The notes below the pieces were generated by a model. That model saw only the letters and a list, made by a program, of their open reading frames with translations, was not told the DNA's origin and made no database searches. From the NCBI GenBank assembly GCA_011800805.1, contig MPNW01000445.1, positions 5,812 to 47,652 of the forward strand: a DNA stretch of 41,841 nt. Reading direction: 5' to 3'. Within the stretch, counting starts at the first letter, position 1. Each line of letters begins with the position of its first letter. Origin of the DNA: Hirudo medicinalis (Eukaryota; Annelida; Clitellata; Hirudinida; Hirudinidae). The position numbers and the translations under genes are program-made. This document shows positions 8,586 to 21,536 of the stretch, piece by piece.

Positions 8586-10768
8586 CGACGACGACGACGA
8601 TGATGATGATGATGATGATGACTGTGGTGATTACGATTACGATGATGACGAGGATGATCACGATGAAGGCTGATGATGGTCCCTCAGATCGACACTGGAA
8701 GATTGCAAACTTCAGCTCCGCAAAGACCTGGAAAACGTAAAACAACAGCTCCTGCAGAACAACTTTTCTTGGAAGAAACAACTTAATGATATGGTTTCCA
8801 TTTTGTTTTTTACGTGGATACGAAGATGATGATTGTGATGATGGGGATGAAAAAATAAGTAAAACAGATCAAGAGTATCAGGAATGGAATATTGCATCGA
8901 AAAAATCAAATTATTTTATAAAAATTTAAATTCTCTCTTAATTTTATTATAATATCACATCTCATCTCCTGCCAAAACTCCATCAGACCGTGACTATGCA
9001 GTTGAAAGTGTCTGAGGTGGTCGAAGGTCATGTGACCAAGATGGAGAAGATGAAGAAGGAGCATGATTTTGAACTACTGGAAGTCATAGACAGGAAGAAT
9101 GCTGAGATCAAACACCTGAAGAAACTCATCCAAGTAATTATGAGTATGATGACGGCTTACATATTAATGTTATACTGATGTGTAATCTATAATATAACAG
9201 AAAAGTGCTTGGGTATGTCTGACTGTCCCAAGAACTCCTCCCAAACTGTAGCGGCTCGAAATTTACACAAGTCGTTCTCTATGATATTTCTAGGTCAACT
9301 GTGTTATTTTTCAACTTTGAAGTTTTCCAACTCTCACCTTTTCCTAAGTCGCATAAATGGCTTTAAACTCGAGAGCAACTGAAAACAAGCAACATTTGTG
9401 CTCTCGCATGGTCTGAAGGGCTTCGCCTCTCGCGTTGGCAGCATGGGTTCGATTCCCGTTACGGGAGCAACGTCCTAATCACCCAGTTCTTTGAGGGCAA
9501 GTAGCAGGCTGAATTTAAAGGACGTCAATAATAACGGCATGAGCAAAATTGATTACTGGTATTTGACTGGCGAAGCTAGTATTCTCATATTATTTGTGGT
9601 CATTCTTTTCGTTATTTTGTTGGATTTCTTCTTTTAATTTCAAGAATTAACTTTACAAGTCATGTATTCATGACTTAGTAATATTATTTTCATCCTATAA
9701 ATTATATTACTAATATCAGGAGTGTCAAAATTCGAAAGAAACCATGTTGCTTCAAGCAAGAGAATTTGAAAAGAGATCAGAAAATGTCTTAAAAGAGCTG
9801 AAAGCCGACATCGAGATCTTGTGCTACGACATGCTAGTTACTCTAAAAAGTGACGAGAAGTACTATGGACGTTTGTTTGAGCTTTGAAAATATTAACAGT
9901 CTTATTTAAATAAAACATACAAATGTTTTTCATAATTAAATGATTTTCATAATCTAATTTACAGCTTCACCTCCACCGAAGAATTATCAGACGAAATAAA
10001 CTCTGACCACGGCGATGTCGTTGGTGAAATGGTGGGCTTCAGCGGACAATTTTAAAGATATTTCCCATTTTCAATGATTTTAGTTATGAGTGATGTCAAT
10101 TTATCAACCACCATACAGACGCACACCAATCGCTTCATATTACCGTATTTTACGTTCGGTTTGGAAACTTAACGAATGATCTTCAAATAAAATATCTTCA
10201 AAAGAAAACCCTGAAGAACATGGCAGAACATCTGATGCGTCGGTTCTCAGAAATTCGCGAGGAGCGTAGGAACAAGGAGGTGGTCATGGAGCAGTGGAAA
10301 CAAGACAAGGTCTGAATCAAGTTGTTCTCCAATCAGGTCCTGCCAGTCTTCAATTCAGTGCATCAATTGAATTCAACTATATTCAGTTATATTCAACTAT
10401 TTTCATTAAATCACCTGAATGTTGCTAAAAGTTCAGAATGTTTGAATGCTATTGAATGTTGAATATTCAGGCAGATGAACTGATGAGAATAAGAAGAAAG
10501 TTCACAGCAGAAAAACTAGAAGCATTGGAGCAGATGAAGGAAAGGCTACTCAATGTGAGAAATTCAATATTCATCTGCACTTAGCCATCACTTGTAATAA
10601 TGCAAAATAATGTCTTGTCCTATAAATCTGCAAATTATTGCAATCTCTTGGCACTCAGTTTAAAGTTGTACAACTACCTCAAGTTCGTGCTTCTCGGAAC
10701 AATAACATCCATTCACCTTTCAGGCAACTTCTTACAAGAGCTCTGTCCAATCAGTAAAGAGCAATTAG
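8167..10768 (+). CDS. Coiled-coil protein of unknown function (nine exons)
   Basis: Exons 8167..8259, 8336..8496, 8688..8793, 8987..9133, 9720..9859, 9965..10031, 10206..10309 (ends approximate by 1 nt), 10471..10554, 10724..10768. Junction phases are consistent throughout, for example AT|gtatttc joined to cag|A, and GAA|gtactat joined to acag|C. The product is Lys/Glu/Leu-rich with heptad-like spacing: WMEKLMKLESMVEKLVSLKE, KQLLSAKLELEEKE, LEDCKLQLRKDLENVKQQLL, NAEIKHLKKLIQ, EIREERRNKEVV. This predicts a long parallel coiled coil broken by a Ser/Thr-rich piece (HSQSTTHTNRR). No catalytic or membrane segment is seen. About 316 residues, or about 357 with the two upstream candidate exons. The GAT tract at 8508-8660 is intronic. 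The stop is followed by AATAAA at 10830. Cytoskeletal or centrosomal scaffolding would be typical but is a guess. Confidence 0.68.
8508..8668 (+). repeat. (GAT/GAC)n microsatellite in an intron
   Basis: Long GATGATG run with ACG interruptions. It lies between a GTATTTC donor at 8497 and a CCCTCAG acceptor ending at 8687, so the poly-Met frame it produces is not expressed. Confidence 0.85.
9402..9468 (+). repeat. tRNA-like element (possible tRNA-derived SINE head)
   Basis: GGTTCGATTCC at 9446-9456 matches the Pol III B box. The 17-nt arm ATGGG-loop-CCCGT folds as a T-arm. The flanks TCTCGCA and TACGGGA pair at six of seven positions like an acceptor stem. The D and anticodon arms are degenerate, so a working tRNA is unlikely. 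It sits in an intron of the coiled-coil gene. No second copy was seen in the window, so a decayed tRNA pseudogene is equally possible. Confidence 0.4.
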
Positions 10769-10829
10769 ACTCTCAATTGGATGACAAAGCAGGATGAAAC
10801 TGACTTAACGCTACCTAAAATTAAACACG

Positions 10830-10835
10830 AATAAA
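10830..10835 (+). terminator. Poly(A) signal AATAAA
   Basis: AATAAA 61 nt after the TAG ending the coiled-coil frame. Confidence 0.6.
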
Positions 10836-12056
10836 CATTCAACGATCGTCGACAGACTCCCCCGTAACAACGAATCAAAACCTTTGCGGTGACTAACCAC
10901 ATTTTATTTTTAACCAATGATGAAAGTTGAGAACATGGTAATGGAAGAGATGAAACAGATTAGCAACAGCTCGACGATGCAGTAGTTTATGATGGCCGTT
11001 GCGTCGGCATAAATATTTCAAACTTAATGTCGGAGTAGCTTAAGTCTCAATAACTTGTATCACCAACTCGAGTTATAATCTTAAAAATTTACAGAAGACA
11101 TTTTTAATGAACGTCATCAAACCGCCCCTCACCACAAGTACTCACTGCAAAAGTAATCATCTATGAACCAAAAGTCATATTTACATTTCAGTCATCATCC
11201 TAATCGTAATAAATAGGACCACTAGAAGCATGTTCAGCTTAAAAATCCTCGACAAGAGATGATCGCCATTCGACAGCATGTATTTACAAACGTCTCTGGT
11301 GAATCCGATGCGACTGCAGCACGAGCGTACGTCGATGACGAGAAATAGACAGAAACTAACGTGTAAACTTTGCAACGTCGACGAACAACTTAAGTAATAA
11401 TGAGTTTTGTAGCACTTTCGAGCACAAAACCAGTTCAAACACGATCGATCGTTCGGAGACGCAACCCTAGCTCGACGACCGCACTAGACGATAGGCAAGA
11501 ACGAGAACTGTTGGAAACGATTGCACACCATTGAGCAAGTTAAAATATACACACAATGATTTCCTACGTCGGTGCAATCCGTCCGGCGTAAAATCGAGAC
11601 CGCATCGATCGATACGATCAAAACTCCGGACGCGCTAAAAAACACGAAAACAAAACGAATCCGGGAGCCCGTCTCGTGCTCCCCGTCGGACGCTCGAAGG
11701 CACAAAAATCGACATGATCTCGTACTGTCGGCACGACGTCCGGCAAAAGAACGCGACAGAATGTTTAAGCCCAGGATTTTATTCTCGACAAGAACCACTC
11801 ACACATGGCAGGACTTTGCCGTGTCGTCGCATGAAACCAACTCGCGAATGCTCAGATAAGTTGTCTTCGGCAAAGGATCGATTCGGTTTCCCGTAGTCAT
11901 CATTACAAACTTTGTTGGTAATTTCACGGAATTCGGGTGGATGCTGTCTGCCGTTCTTGAAGATCATTCATTCAACATACATTCTTATCATAGGTTATCA
12001 CTAGCTAAAGCATTTGCATTAATGTCTCATTAAGGGCATTTATCTATCTTTTGTAT
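10836..12056. other. Intergenic block, CpG-rich at 11270-11900
   Basis: Between the convergent 3' ends of the coiled-coil and LARP1 genes. Bases 11270-11900 are unusually rich in CG dinucleotides (many CGATCG, TCGACG, CCGG) with open frames of about 100 codons on both strands. I recognise no protein and in particular no DM15 repeat. It could be an unmethylated regulatory block or an unrecognised exon. Confidence 0.4.
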
Positions 12057-12062
12057 TTTATT
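12057..12062 (-). terminator. Poly(A) signal for the LARP1-like gene
   Basis: TTTATT on the plus strand, AATAAA on the minus strand, about 117 nt beyond the LARP1-like stop codon. Confidence 0.6.
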
Positions 12063-12178
12063 CAAACACCTTACATGCATTCATTCATTCCAACAATTTT
12101 TAAACTTTGAATTAAACACATCACACCTCCCATTCATACAAAAATTCACAACTGGGCTTGGCTCAAACTACTAAATCT

Positions 12179-14739
12179 CTACTTATCTTCGACCTTCTCC
12201 AGTTGGAAGGTATCCGCAGAGATCTGTTTACGCAAAGATTCTTCTTTTGAATCGCTAGACTTGGATGAAGTAGCAACTGAAATTAAAACATGAATTAAAC
12301 AATGAACAAAGATCATCGCCAAATGACAACATCAGTGACTCGACAAAACAATGGGACGACGAGGACGGTCAAAGTTCAGTCGCGCTAACATCAATTGCAA
12401 CAACTTACAGCTCATCGGCATGTACTGCTGCCCGGGCACGAAAACCGGGGCATCTGCCTTCAGCTTGGAGTTGCTGCTCAGGGCCTTCCATCTTGGAATG
12501 TGGGGGTCCACTATCTCCACGCCCGGCTTCAAGGGCCACTTCTCTGGCTCGACGGCAGCACGCATTCTCTGACCGTCTTCGGACACTTCGATGGCCGAAC
12601 TCCTCCTTATGGCCTGATGAAATATCAATATTCTTGGTGTTAGCTAACTTTAGTAGCTGGTTTAACAACTCAAACAACTTTAAATATGTCTAATCGCTAA
12701 TTCCTTAAAAATAAGAATCAGTTGCCTACCATGATAACATTATCCTTGTCATCACTGAGACTCTTGACTCTAGGGAAAGCACAGATCAGGTTCATGTCAA
12801 CCCAGCCGGCCTCATCCATTTGGTGCCTCAGGTAGGAGTCCTTTTCAAGGTTCTTCTCACTGAAGTAATACTCTCTGTCAAAAACGAATCCACATTTATC
12901 ATCACTCGTGTCAACCTATCTCTAGGCTTCAAATTTACTGCTCACATTTGCAGCTTGATTCTTGTCTCAAAGTAGTTTTCTTGGGGAATGACAGCTTGGG
13001 TGAACTCTGGTCTGACCTCAGGGAGATTGGCAGAGGGCTCATCCCCTTCATCAGCAACAAAAATCGGGGCAAAGAATGGCTGTGCTGGCTCTTCTGCATC
13101 GGAACATTAAATTGTTTGAGTTGTGAAACTGGCAAAAAACAAACGCATTTTAATTTTAAACCAACCAATTGGAAGGCTGCTGGAGTCCCTCTGCATCCTT
13201 GGATAACCAGCTCTTCCCCTTCCTCTTCTCCCTCTGAAAGAACTTCCTCGAATTGGTCCAGTCTGGACGTGATTCCTTTCGCTCTCATCAGCTGTTAAAT
13301 TGCACATATTAAACCATCGATCCAATAAACATCACAGAATACTCATCAAAAATGTCATCAATAATTGACAATCAATTAACTCCCAGTGATTTAATAACAT
13401 ATACCTCTGGAATCGGTTTCTTCTCCCTGTCTAGAACCATCCCTGACCTTGTTCGGTCTTCTGAAGGTCGGCCTGTTGTTCCTCCTCTGTTGGTCTTCGT
13501 AATACTGCGGCCTGGATGCTCCCCTTCCCCTGTTGCCACCAGTCCCCCGCCTCCTCTCGGTTTTCAGTTCTATGGGCAGCTGAACCCACTTCTGTTTGTT
13601 TTCTGATGGGGTAAAGAGGAAAATAATCATACATGTTGTGTGCAAACAAAACATGTTTTGTCGACCAGAGATTAAACATTTCAATGAATGCATGTTTTCA
13701 ACAAATGCTTACTCTTTTTTGTGGCCAGTTGATTATTTACATTATCTATTACGTCGCCGGTAGGACTGTCCGGCTTTGTTTGAGAGTCAGCATCTGATTC
13801 GTTGTTTGACTCCTCAGCTTTCGGTTGGGGGCATTTGGGTCGAGCAGATAGTTGCTCTTTACTTTTTTCCTGTGGGTAAAGGTGATTAATGAATAAATCC
13901 CCGACACTCGGTTGGGAAGCGATCGAGATATTGAATGTTAAACTTACGGATAAATACTCTAAGCTTGGCCACTGAGCAGAGTCATTCAAGTCTGTGTGTT
14001 GCTGCTGAAAATATAAAAAGTTGTAAAAACAATTCTCGTATCTTCTAAAAATCACTTGTTCCCACTTTTTGTTCTTTATTCTTTTTATCCCAGAACTTGG
14101 ATTTATTAGATGCTGAGGTAAAAAGAGAAAAACGTAAAAATCTCACTTAAATCACTGCTGAGTTTTGTTGAACTTACTTTTGTTTGCAGGATTGTGTGCT
14201 TGATGTGAATTGTGCGCTGGAACCATCCCTGTTTCGGCATTTTTCTGGCTGGCTCTGCCCTTTGTCGGAGATGCATAAGTTTTTCTGGCAGATTCTGAAT
14301 CAGAATTTATCTCGTCCGATTCTCTGCTCCTGTATGTGGCATTTTCTACTTCTGAAATCTCAGCAGCATTAGTGTTTCTGGAACACACAACTTCTGACAG
14401 GTTGTGGTCTGATCTGTTTTCCATGTCAGAAGGCATGTCTTGTTTAGCCTTATTCCATGGGTTTGTTTTTGGAATGGGAGCCTCAAGGAAGTCCTTGCCA
14501 AACACCTTGGGCTTTTCTTGGTTCTGAGATTTACATCCAGCTGTGTTATTTGTATTTGGGGTCACTTGTTTATTTGTATTTGGAACTGGTTTAATATTCT
14601 TTGTAAGAGCATTCTCCTTTGTGGAACTGTCATCCTGACCATCAGCAGCTCCTCTTGCATTCAGCATATGTTTTTTAATTTTTTCTTCATTGACTTTGTT
14701 GTTTGCCCTTCTTTTGACTTCACTAAATTCGCCTTCCAT
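12179..14739 (-). CDS. LARP1-like: La-related protein 1 family member lacking DM15 region
   Basis: RNA-binding protein of the LARP1 family, which binds 5'TOP mRNAs and 3' ends in the cytoplasm. Exons (complement): 14178..14739, 14076..14122, 13948..14004, 13713..13869, 13405..13602, 13166..13291, 12946..13093, 12730..12874, 12409..12613, 12179..12276. Together they make 1743 nt and 580 residues with every phase matching. Seen: FLEAPIPKTNPWNK near residue 85; AQWPSLEYLS; KWVQLPIEL; two Arg/Gly-rich stretches (RRRGTGGNRGRGASRP and RGSSFRGRRGRGRAGYPR); the La motif IEYYFSEKNLEKDSYLRHQM; then AVEPEKWPL and APVFVPGQ, all LARP1 signatures in order. The last exon ends EKVEDK-stop with a poly(A) signal 117 nt on, so the cap-binding DM15 region typical of animal LARP1 is missing. 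The start codon has good context (AAAATGG). A DM15-bearing alternative 3' end outside the gene cannot be excluded. Confidence 0.88.
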
Positions 14740-15130
14740 TTTATGTGGCTAAAACAAAAATGTCGCCTTAGAGACCTTTACAAAATTCGTAGATTACCTA
14801 AAAATCGTCCATAACGAACACGGCACGTGATCGGCTACGATTGTATGTTACTTTGTCATCATGCACAGCGCATAAGCGTTGCGCAATGACGAAGTCAAGT
14901 CGACGAAAATATTTTATACCACGTGGTAAGGGTTTACAATTAATCCGCATTCTCGTTCTAGAATTAGCGATCGCCGACCTACAAACCGGGACGATCGTAG
15001 AGCTACGTTATTTATCCGTGAATTACTTTAATACTTTCATGCGCAATAAAACTGATAGGACGATGTTAAAAATGGTGACCCAATTACTCATACCGCATTG
15101 CGGTGAGCAAATGTGCTCATAAAGCAGATG
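14740..15130. promoter_or_regulatory. CpG-rich 5' flank of LARP1-like gene with E-boxes
   Basis: Upstream of the LARP1-like ATG. CACGTG occurs at 14824 (GGCACGTGATC) and 14921 (ACCACGTGGT), with a TTGCGCAA palindrome near 14878. CG content is higher than in the following AT-rich DNA. A promoter role is inferred from position. Confidence 0.4.
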
Positions 15131-16800
15131 TCTGGGACGGAATGTAATGCATTAATGAGCAAAACTAAAACGCATTCCTAGAAATTAAAATTTTAAATCT
15201 CACCTTCCTGGGAAAAATAAAAGGACACCAAGCTTTAGGTTAAGCGGAAAATAATTATGCGTGTATCAACCACTGAACCGATAGTCTAGGGCACATGGAG
15301 CCATTGACCACCAAAGATACGCGTTTGTTTTATTATGCGTCACTTCCTATGATTTTTAATAATTATATATTCTTATAAAATTAATTTTAATATAAAAATA
15401 AAATTTTATTTATTTGTGATATACTTTAAAGCTCCTAATTTAGTCAAATACAGCAAATGTGAAAGCGAGGCGGTAATTTTTACTTAAAATAATTTTCACA
15501 AGGAAACATTGGAAATATATCAAAAGAAACTAATTTAAATGTCTCCCATCTTAAGATAATCTGGTGGGAGCATATTCTGCTCTAAAAGTATAATAAAAGA
15601 TTCCCTTCCGTTTGTGCAGTTATCTAGTTATGACAATGTTTAAGATTAATAATTATAAAGCATAAATTTAGCAATAAAGTTTTATCATCATGTCATTGTC
15701 ATGTAAATGTTCAATCATTGAGGTTAAATGCAATCGCAACGAGCGTAAACAATTTGTGGTTTAAGCACATTTAGTAAGCTAGTGTGTTAATATTACATGA
15801 AATTACTGCAAAATATGCAATCAAAGTTCAGATGAAACTATATACTATTTCGGAAACGTATGGCGACATACCAATTAACTATTTGTAAAACCATTTGCTA
15901 GTCCCTGTCACAATATATGATGAATGATCTTACTGATTAACTTCCATCCTAGTTATGGTGAGCAACAACGATATTTATCCTCTAAGTGAGCTTTTTTCAA
16001 ACTATTAAGTCTGCGAATAACGAAATGATAGCATACATATTGTATATGGAACATTGTTGTGTCACTTGATCAGTAATTCCGAATAGCGCCATTAAGGTAA
16101 TTAAATTCATGAGAATTCTCAAGTTTTTAGGCTAATTGAAGATTTCGAACCAATACTGCATTGGTATAGTGAAATTGGCTGCCAGCTCTAGCAATTCAAA
16201 TGCATCTTTGAAAGTTTGACAAGATGGGTTTCAAATATGATTTAATTGAAAGTAACATTAGTTCACTAAATTTAGTAGATGGTAAGACAACAGTATAAGT
16301 TAAAGCCAAATGTTTGGGTAACATGTTGAGCATTCTTATTTATAACATATCGAATGATGTTTAAGGTAAAATATAAAGGCTAAAGAATTATGGTGCTCGT
16401 TTTAATACACAAAAGTTATATCAAACATTTTGAGATATCTAACACATCCTCTAAAAATATATTGTGTTTATAATAGCTCCTTTTTTGCGATCGCGTATAA
16501 TGGCTCCAGTGTCAGAGATCATTTAATGAGTTAGTGTGTAACACCTCTTTACAAAACTCTTTAATAACAGTGCCAGATTAAAGCTAGGCGATAGAGTTAA
16601 ATTAACATGATGAATGTTTAGATAATTCAATTAATCTTATTCAGTAATAGTTACAAGATCTACCATACAGACTTGATCTTTCCTTTGCGTGTTACGTATA
16701 CTTAAAAATTTGCTTATGATAGCTCTGAAACTAATTTAGAACGTATGTGCGCCTGAATTGATAGAATGTCACTCTTCGAAAGTAACATCAGTTGGTTGCT
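15131..16800. other. AT-rich intergenic DNA between LARP1-like and muscleblind-like genes
   Basis: No coding signature on either strand. It may hold the promoter or noncoding 5' exon of the muscleblind-like gene, because an acceptor (ATTTCAG) sits 17 nt before that gene's ATG. Confidence 0.5.
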
Positions 16801-16801
16801 A

Positions 16802-16808
16802 TTTCAGG
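16802..16808 (+). other. Splice acceptor just upstream of muscleblind-like ATG
   Basis: ATTTCAG ends about 16 nt before the ATG. It implies either a noncoding cis exon upstream or a trans-spliced leader. The ATG has A at -3 and G at +4. Confidence 0.45.
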
Positions 16809-16823
16809 TACGTTGTATCGAAT

Positions 16824-19231
16824 ATGGCCGCTTTCAACCCAACTGTAGAGGTTTGCAGAGAATATTTAGATAAGAAATGCAAACGAGATGAAAGATATTG
16901 TAGGTTTGCACATCCCTCCCAAAAGCATGAAATTTTGAATGGAAGAATTGTTTGTTGTGTTGATTACCTCAAGGTTATTGAACAATTATTAACATTAATT
17001 GATTTCATAAAGAGCTTTCATAAGGTCTAAAGATTTATAAAACTTGCATTTTAAATTGAATAGATTGCTATTAAATTTTTTAAACGATTATTATTATTGC
17101 ATCTACAATTAATGTGTCTAAGTTGTCTTATTTGTGATTATATTTTGAGGTTCATCCATTTAAGGTATGTAATTGTCCTCAAAAATGTTTTTCTTGATTT
17201 TCTTAATTTAGTGACGATATTTACCAATCTTTAGCGATTTTATAAAGACATCCTGAGTTCAAATTTATTACCCCAATGTATGATGTTTCATCAATTCATT
17301 TCTCAAGCCATATTTCGACATTTGCTCCTGCTTGTTTAAGCTTGTTTAAGGTGAATCTTGGACAGCATGCTCTGGTTGTTTAAAACTCGACGTTGTGAAT
17401 TCTTGCAGATTGCATATTTTTAAAGCTTCTTCATTTATCGTGTAACAGAATCGCTGTAACAGAGAGGACCCACCTTGCAAATACTACCACCCTCCAAAGC
17501 ACATTCGGGATAAAGTACTGGATGACATGAAGTACCAGAAGTTGTGCAAGGAGTTCGGAATCGAAGATGACGAGGGAAATGCTGAACTCCAGCAAGCTGT
17601 CATGAACACCCTCCTTCCCCAGCTGAACATTTTGACGGCAAGTGTTTCCTCACTTTGTTCAGCAGACGTTTCACTTCTAACTTCCTTACTCCCACTGCCT
17701 ACAAATATTTGAATAAATATGAGTTCTCTTTTACTTTTTTGAGACTTTTTTAAAGTTAATTTGTTTTTATTATTAAACAGTAACTTTGATGTTTCAGGAA
17801 AAAATATTAAAATATGGCAAATCTGAGGGTTACGATAACCTTGATCCCTCAGTGGCAGACACACTGAAAAGTTGTCACAATCTCCTCGATGCTATGGTCC
17901 AAGACAATCTTGTTGAAATTCCACAAAGAAATGATGTCATTGAGGTATACAAATGTAACTATGCAATTATTATTATTTGTTTGTTATGATCATTGGGTAA
18001 TTTACAAGTATTATGTGAATGTGAGTTATGTTTATTGAAAACTCTAGAAGATCTGTGTTTTCATTTTATCATTTATTATTATCATTTTCTTTGTTATTAC
18101 TTTCTTAAATATTGATGCACAGAAAGCGATCATCCACACCTTGAAACAATTTCAGTAAATATTATAAAAGTTATTTATTCCAAAGATCTAACATATCGAT
18201 AATAAAAGTAATGTAATCTTTATTAGGGGTAACTTATTTAACCCCAGTTACTTTTTGCCAAGGTGTGCAGGGAATTCATGAGAGGTGACTGCAACAGGCC
18301 TGATACGAAATGTAAGTTTGCCCACCCAGGCCAGGGAGTTCACATCAATTCAGACCAGACTGTGACCATATGCCTGAACCACATGAGAGGAAGCTGCGTG
18401 TTGGAAAATTGTCGCTACTTTCATTTACCAAACCATCTGAAGAAATTTGTCAGAACGGTATGTTCTCACACAACTTAACTAATTTTTAGGTCTTAATTCT
18501 CATATTGTGATCAAAGAATTTACTTACCCAGAATGCTTAGTTGTAAAACTGCAGCACTCACTTTAAAAATAAAATTATATTTGGGTCACTAATGATTATT
18601 TCAGGATTTTCCACCCCGACGAAAGAGAAAGATCTCCAATGAAAGTAATGAGGTATATTTTCTGCAGTTCCTCGTCATTCTCTCATCATTCTATTTTGTT
18701 ATTTACTTGTAAACTTTTGTTTTCATTACATTAATTTTTGTTGGTGATCGTTGATCAAGCCTTCAACTTGTTGAAAAATAAATAAAATTCTTGTGCGGGT
18801 TCATGCTAGATACTTAATGAGCATTAAAAAAACATGAACTGAACAGGTAAAATGATAACTTTCAATTTATAAAATTAAATTATTATTAATGCTAGGAAGC
18901 TGTCTCTACCACTGAATATGCAAATATGATAAACATTTTGGGAATGTGCACAGTACTCTTGAATGTGATGGATTCAGCTTGTGAATGTTTTATTGGTGTT
19001 GTTCAACCTATGCAGGAAGGTCCAAGTTCAAAACAACCCTTGGACATCTTTAAGTTCGGGAGAACTCCCCCGAGGGATGAACAAGATGCTACTTTTGGGT
19101 CTCCAAGCAGTTCTAAAGCCGAGTCCTATGCAGTCCAGGCTGATCCTCAAGACCAATCGGAAACTGTGTCTGACCCCCCTCAGCTCCAAAATAACAATCC
19201 CATGCCTCCAGTGCACGAGCCAATTGTTTGA
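16824..19231 (+). CDS. mbl-like: Muscleblind-like CCCH zinc-finger RNA-binding protein
   Basis: Splicing regulator family that binds YGCY-type RNA through paired CCCH fingers. Exons 16824..16973, 17449..17637, 17798..17944, 18263..18457, 18605..18652, 19016..19231 give 945 nt and 314 residues, every exon phase 0. Finger 1 is C-x7-C-x6-C-x3-H (VCREYLDKKCKRDERYCRFAH region), finger 2 C-x7-C-x6-C-x3-H, finger 3 C-x7-C-x6-C-x3-H (VCREFMRGDC...CKFAH), finger 4 C-x7-C-x4-C-x3-H (CLNHMRGSCVLENCRYFH). Fingers 1-2 and 3-4 form the usual tandem pairs. The linker, by contrast, is about 90 residues of charged helix-like sequence and not the Ala/Pro-rich linker of MBNL. PRRKRKIS is a probable nuclear localisation signal, followed by a Ser/Pro/Gln-rich tail. 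Exon 2 ends ACG|GCAAGT, a GC-AG intron. The last exon could instead begin at 18898 (TAG|GAAGC), which stays open into it. Confidence 0.85.
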
Positions 19232-19493
19232 CCTACACACTTTGTTTCGCATTACCTGGTTGTTTCAGATAGATTTAAAATGAACTCACAACAATAACTG
19301 AAATGATGAGCTTAAACATCTGCTGGTGTTGATTTGTTAACTTCATCATAATTAATTTTTATAAAACTTTTTAGAGAAATTGTTTTCTTACTCAAGTTGA
19401 TAATGACACCATGTTTGGAGGTGGGATTGTTTTGAATATCAAATTGTTTAAAGCTAAGTAATTGTTGAATTCATGATTTCTTCTTTCTCATGA

Positions 19494-19527
19494 TTTATTG
19501 TTACAATATTTTCAGAATTTGTTTATT
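19494..19527 (-). terminator. Poly(A) signals for the CDK gene
   Basis: Minus-strand AATAAA at 19494..19499 and again at 19522..19527, about 95-130 nt beyond the CDK stop. The 3' ends of this gene and the muscleblind-like gene are less than 400 nt apart and may overlap. Confidence 0.55.
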
Positions 19528-19620
19528 CAATTATGGCCCAGCATCTTTCATTTTTATGTAACTTTAACATAACAGAGGACAAGTTAACGTGATCGAACAA
19601 TATAAATCTGGTTAGTATGA

Positions 19621-21536
<1,916 letters not shown>

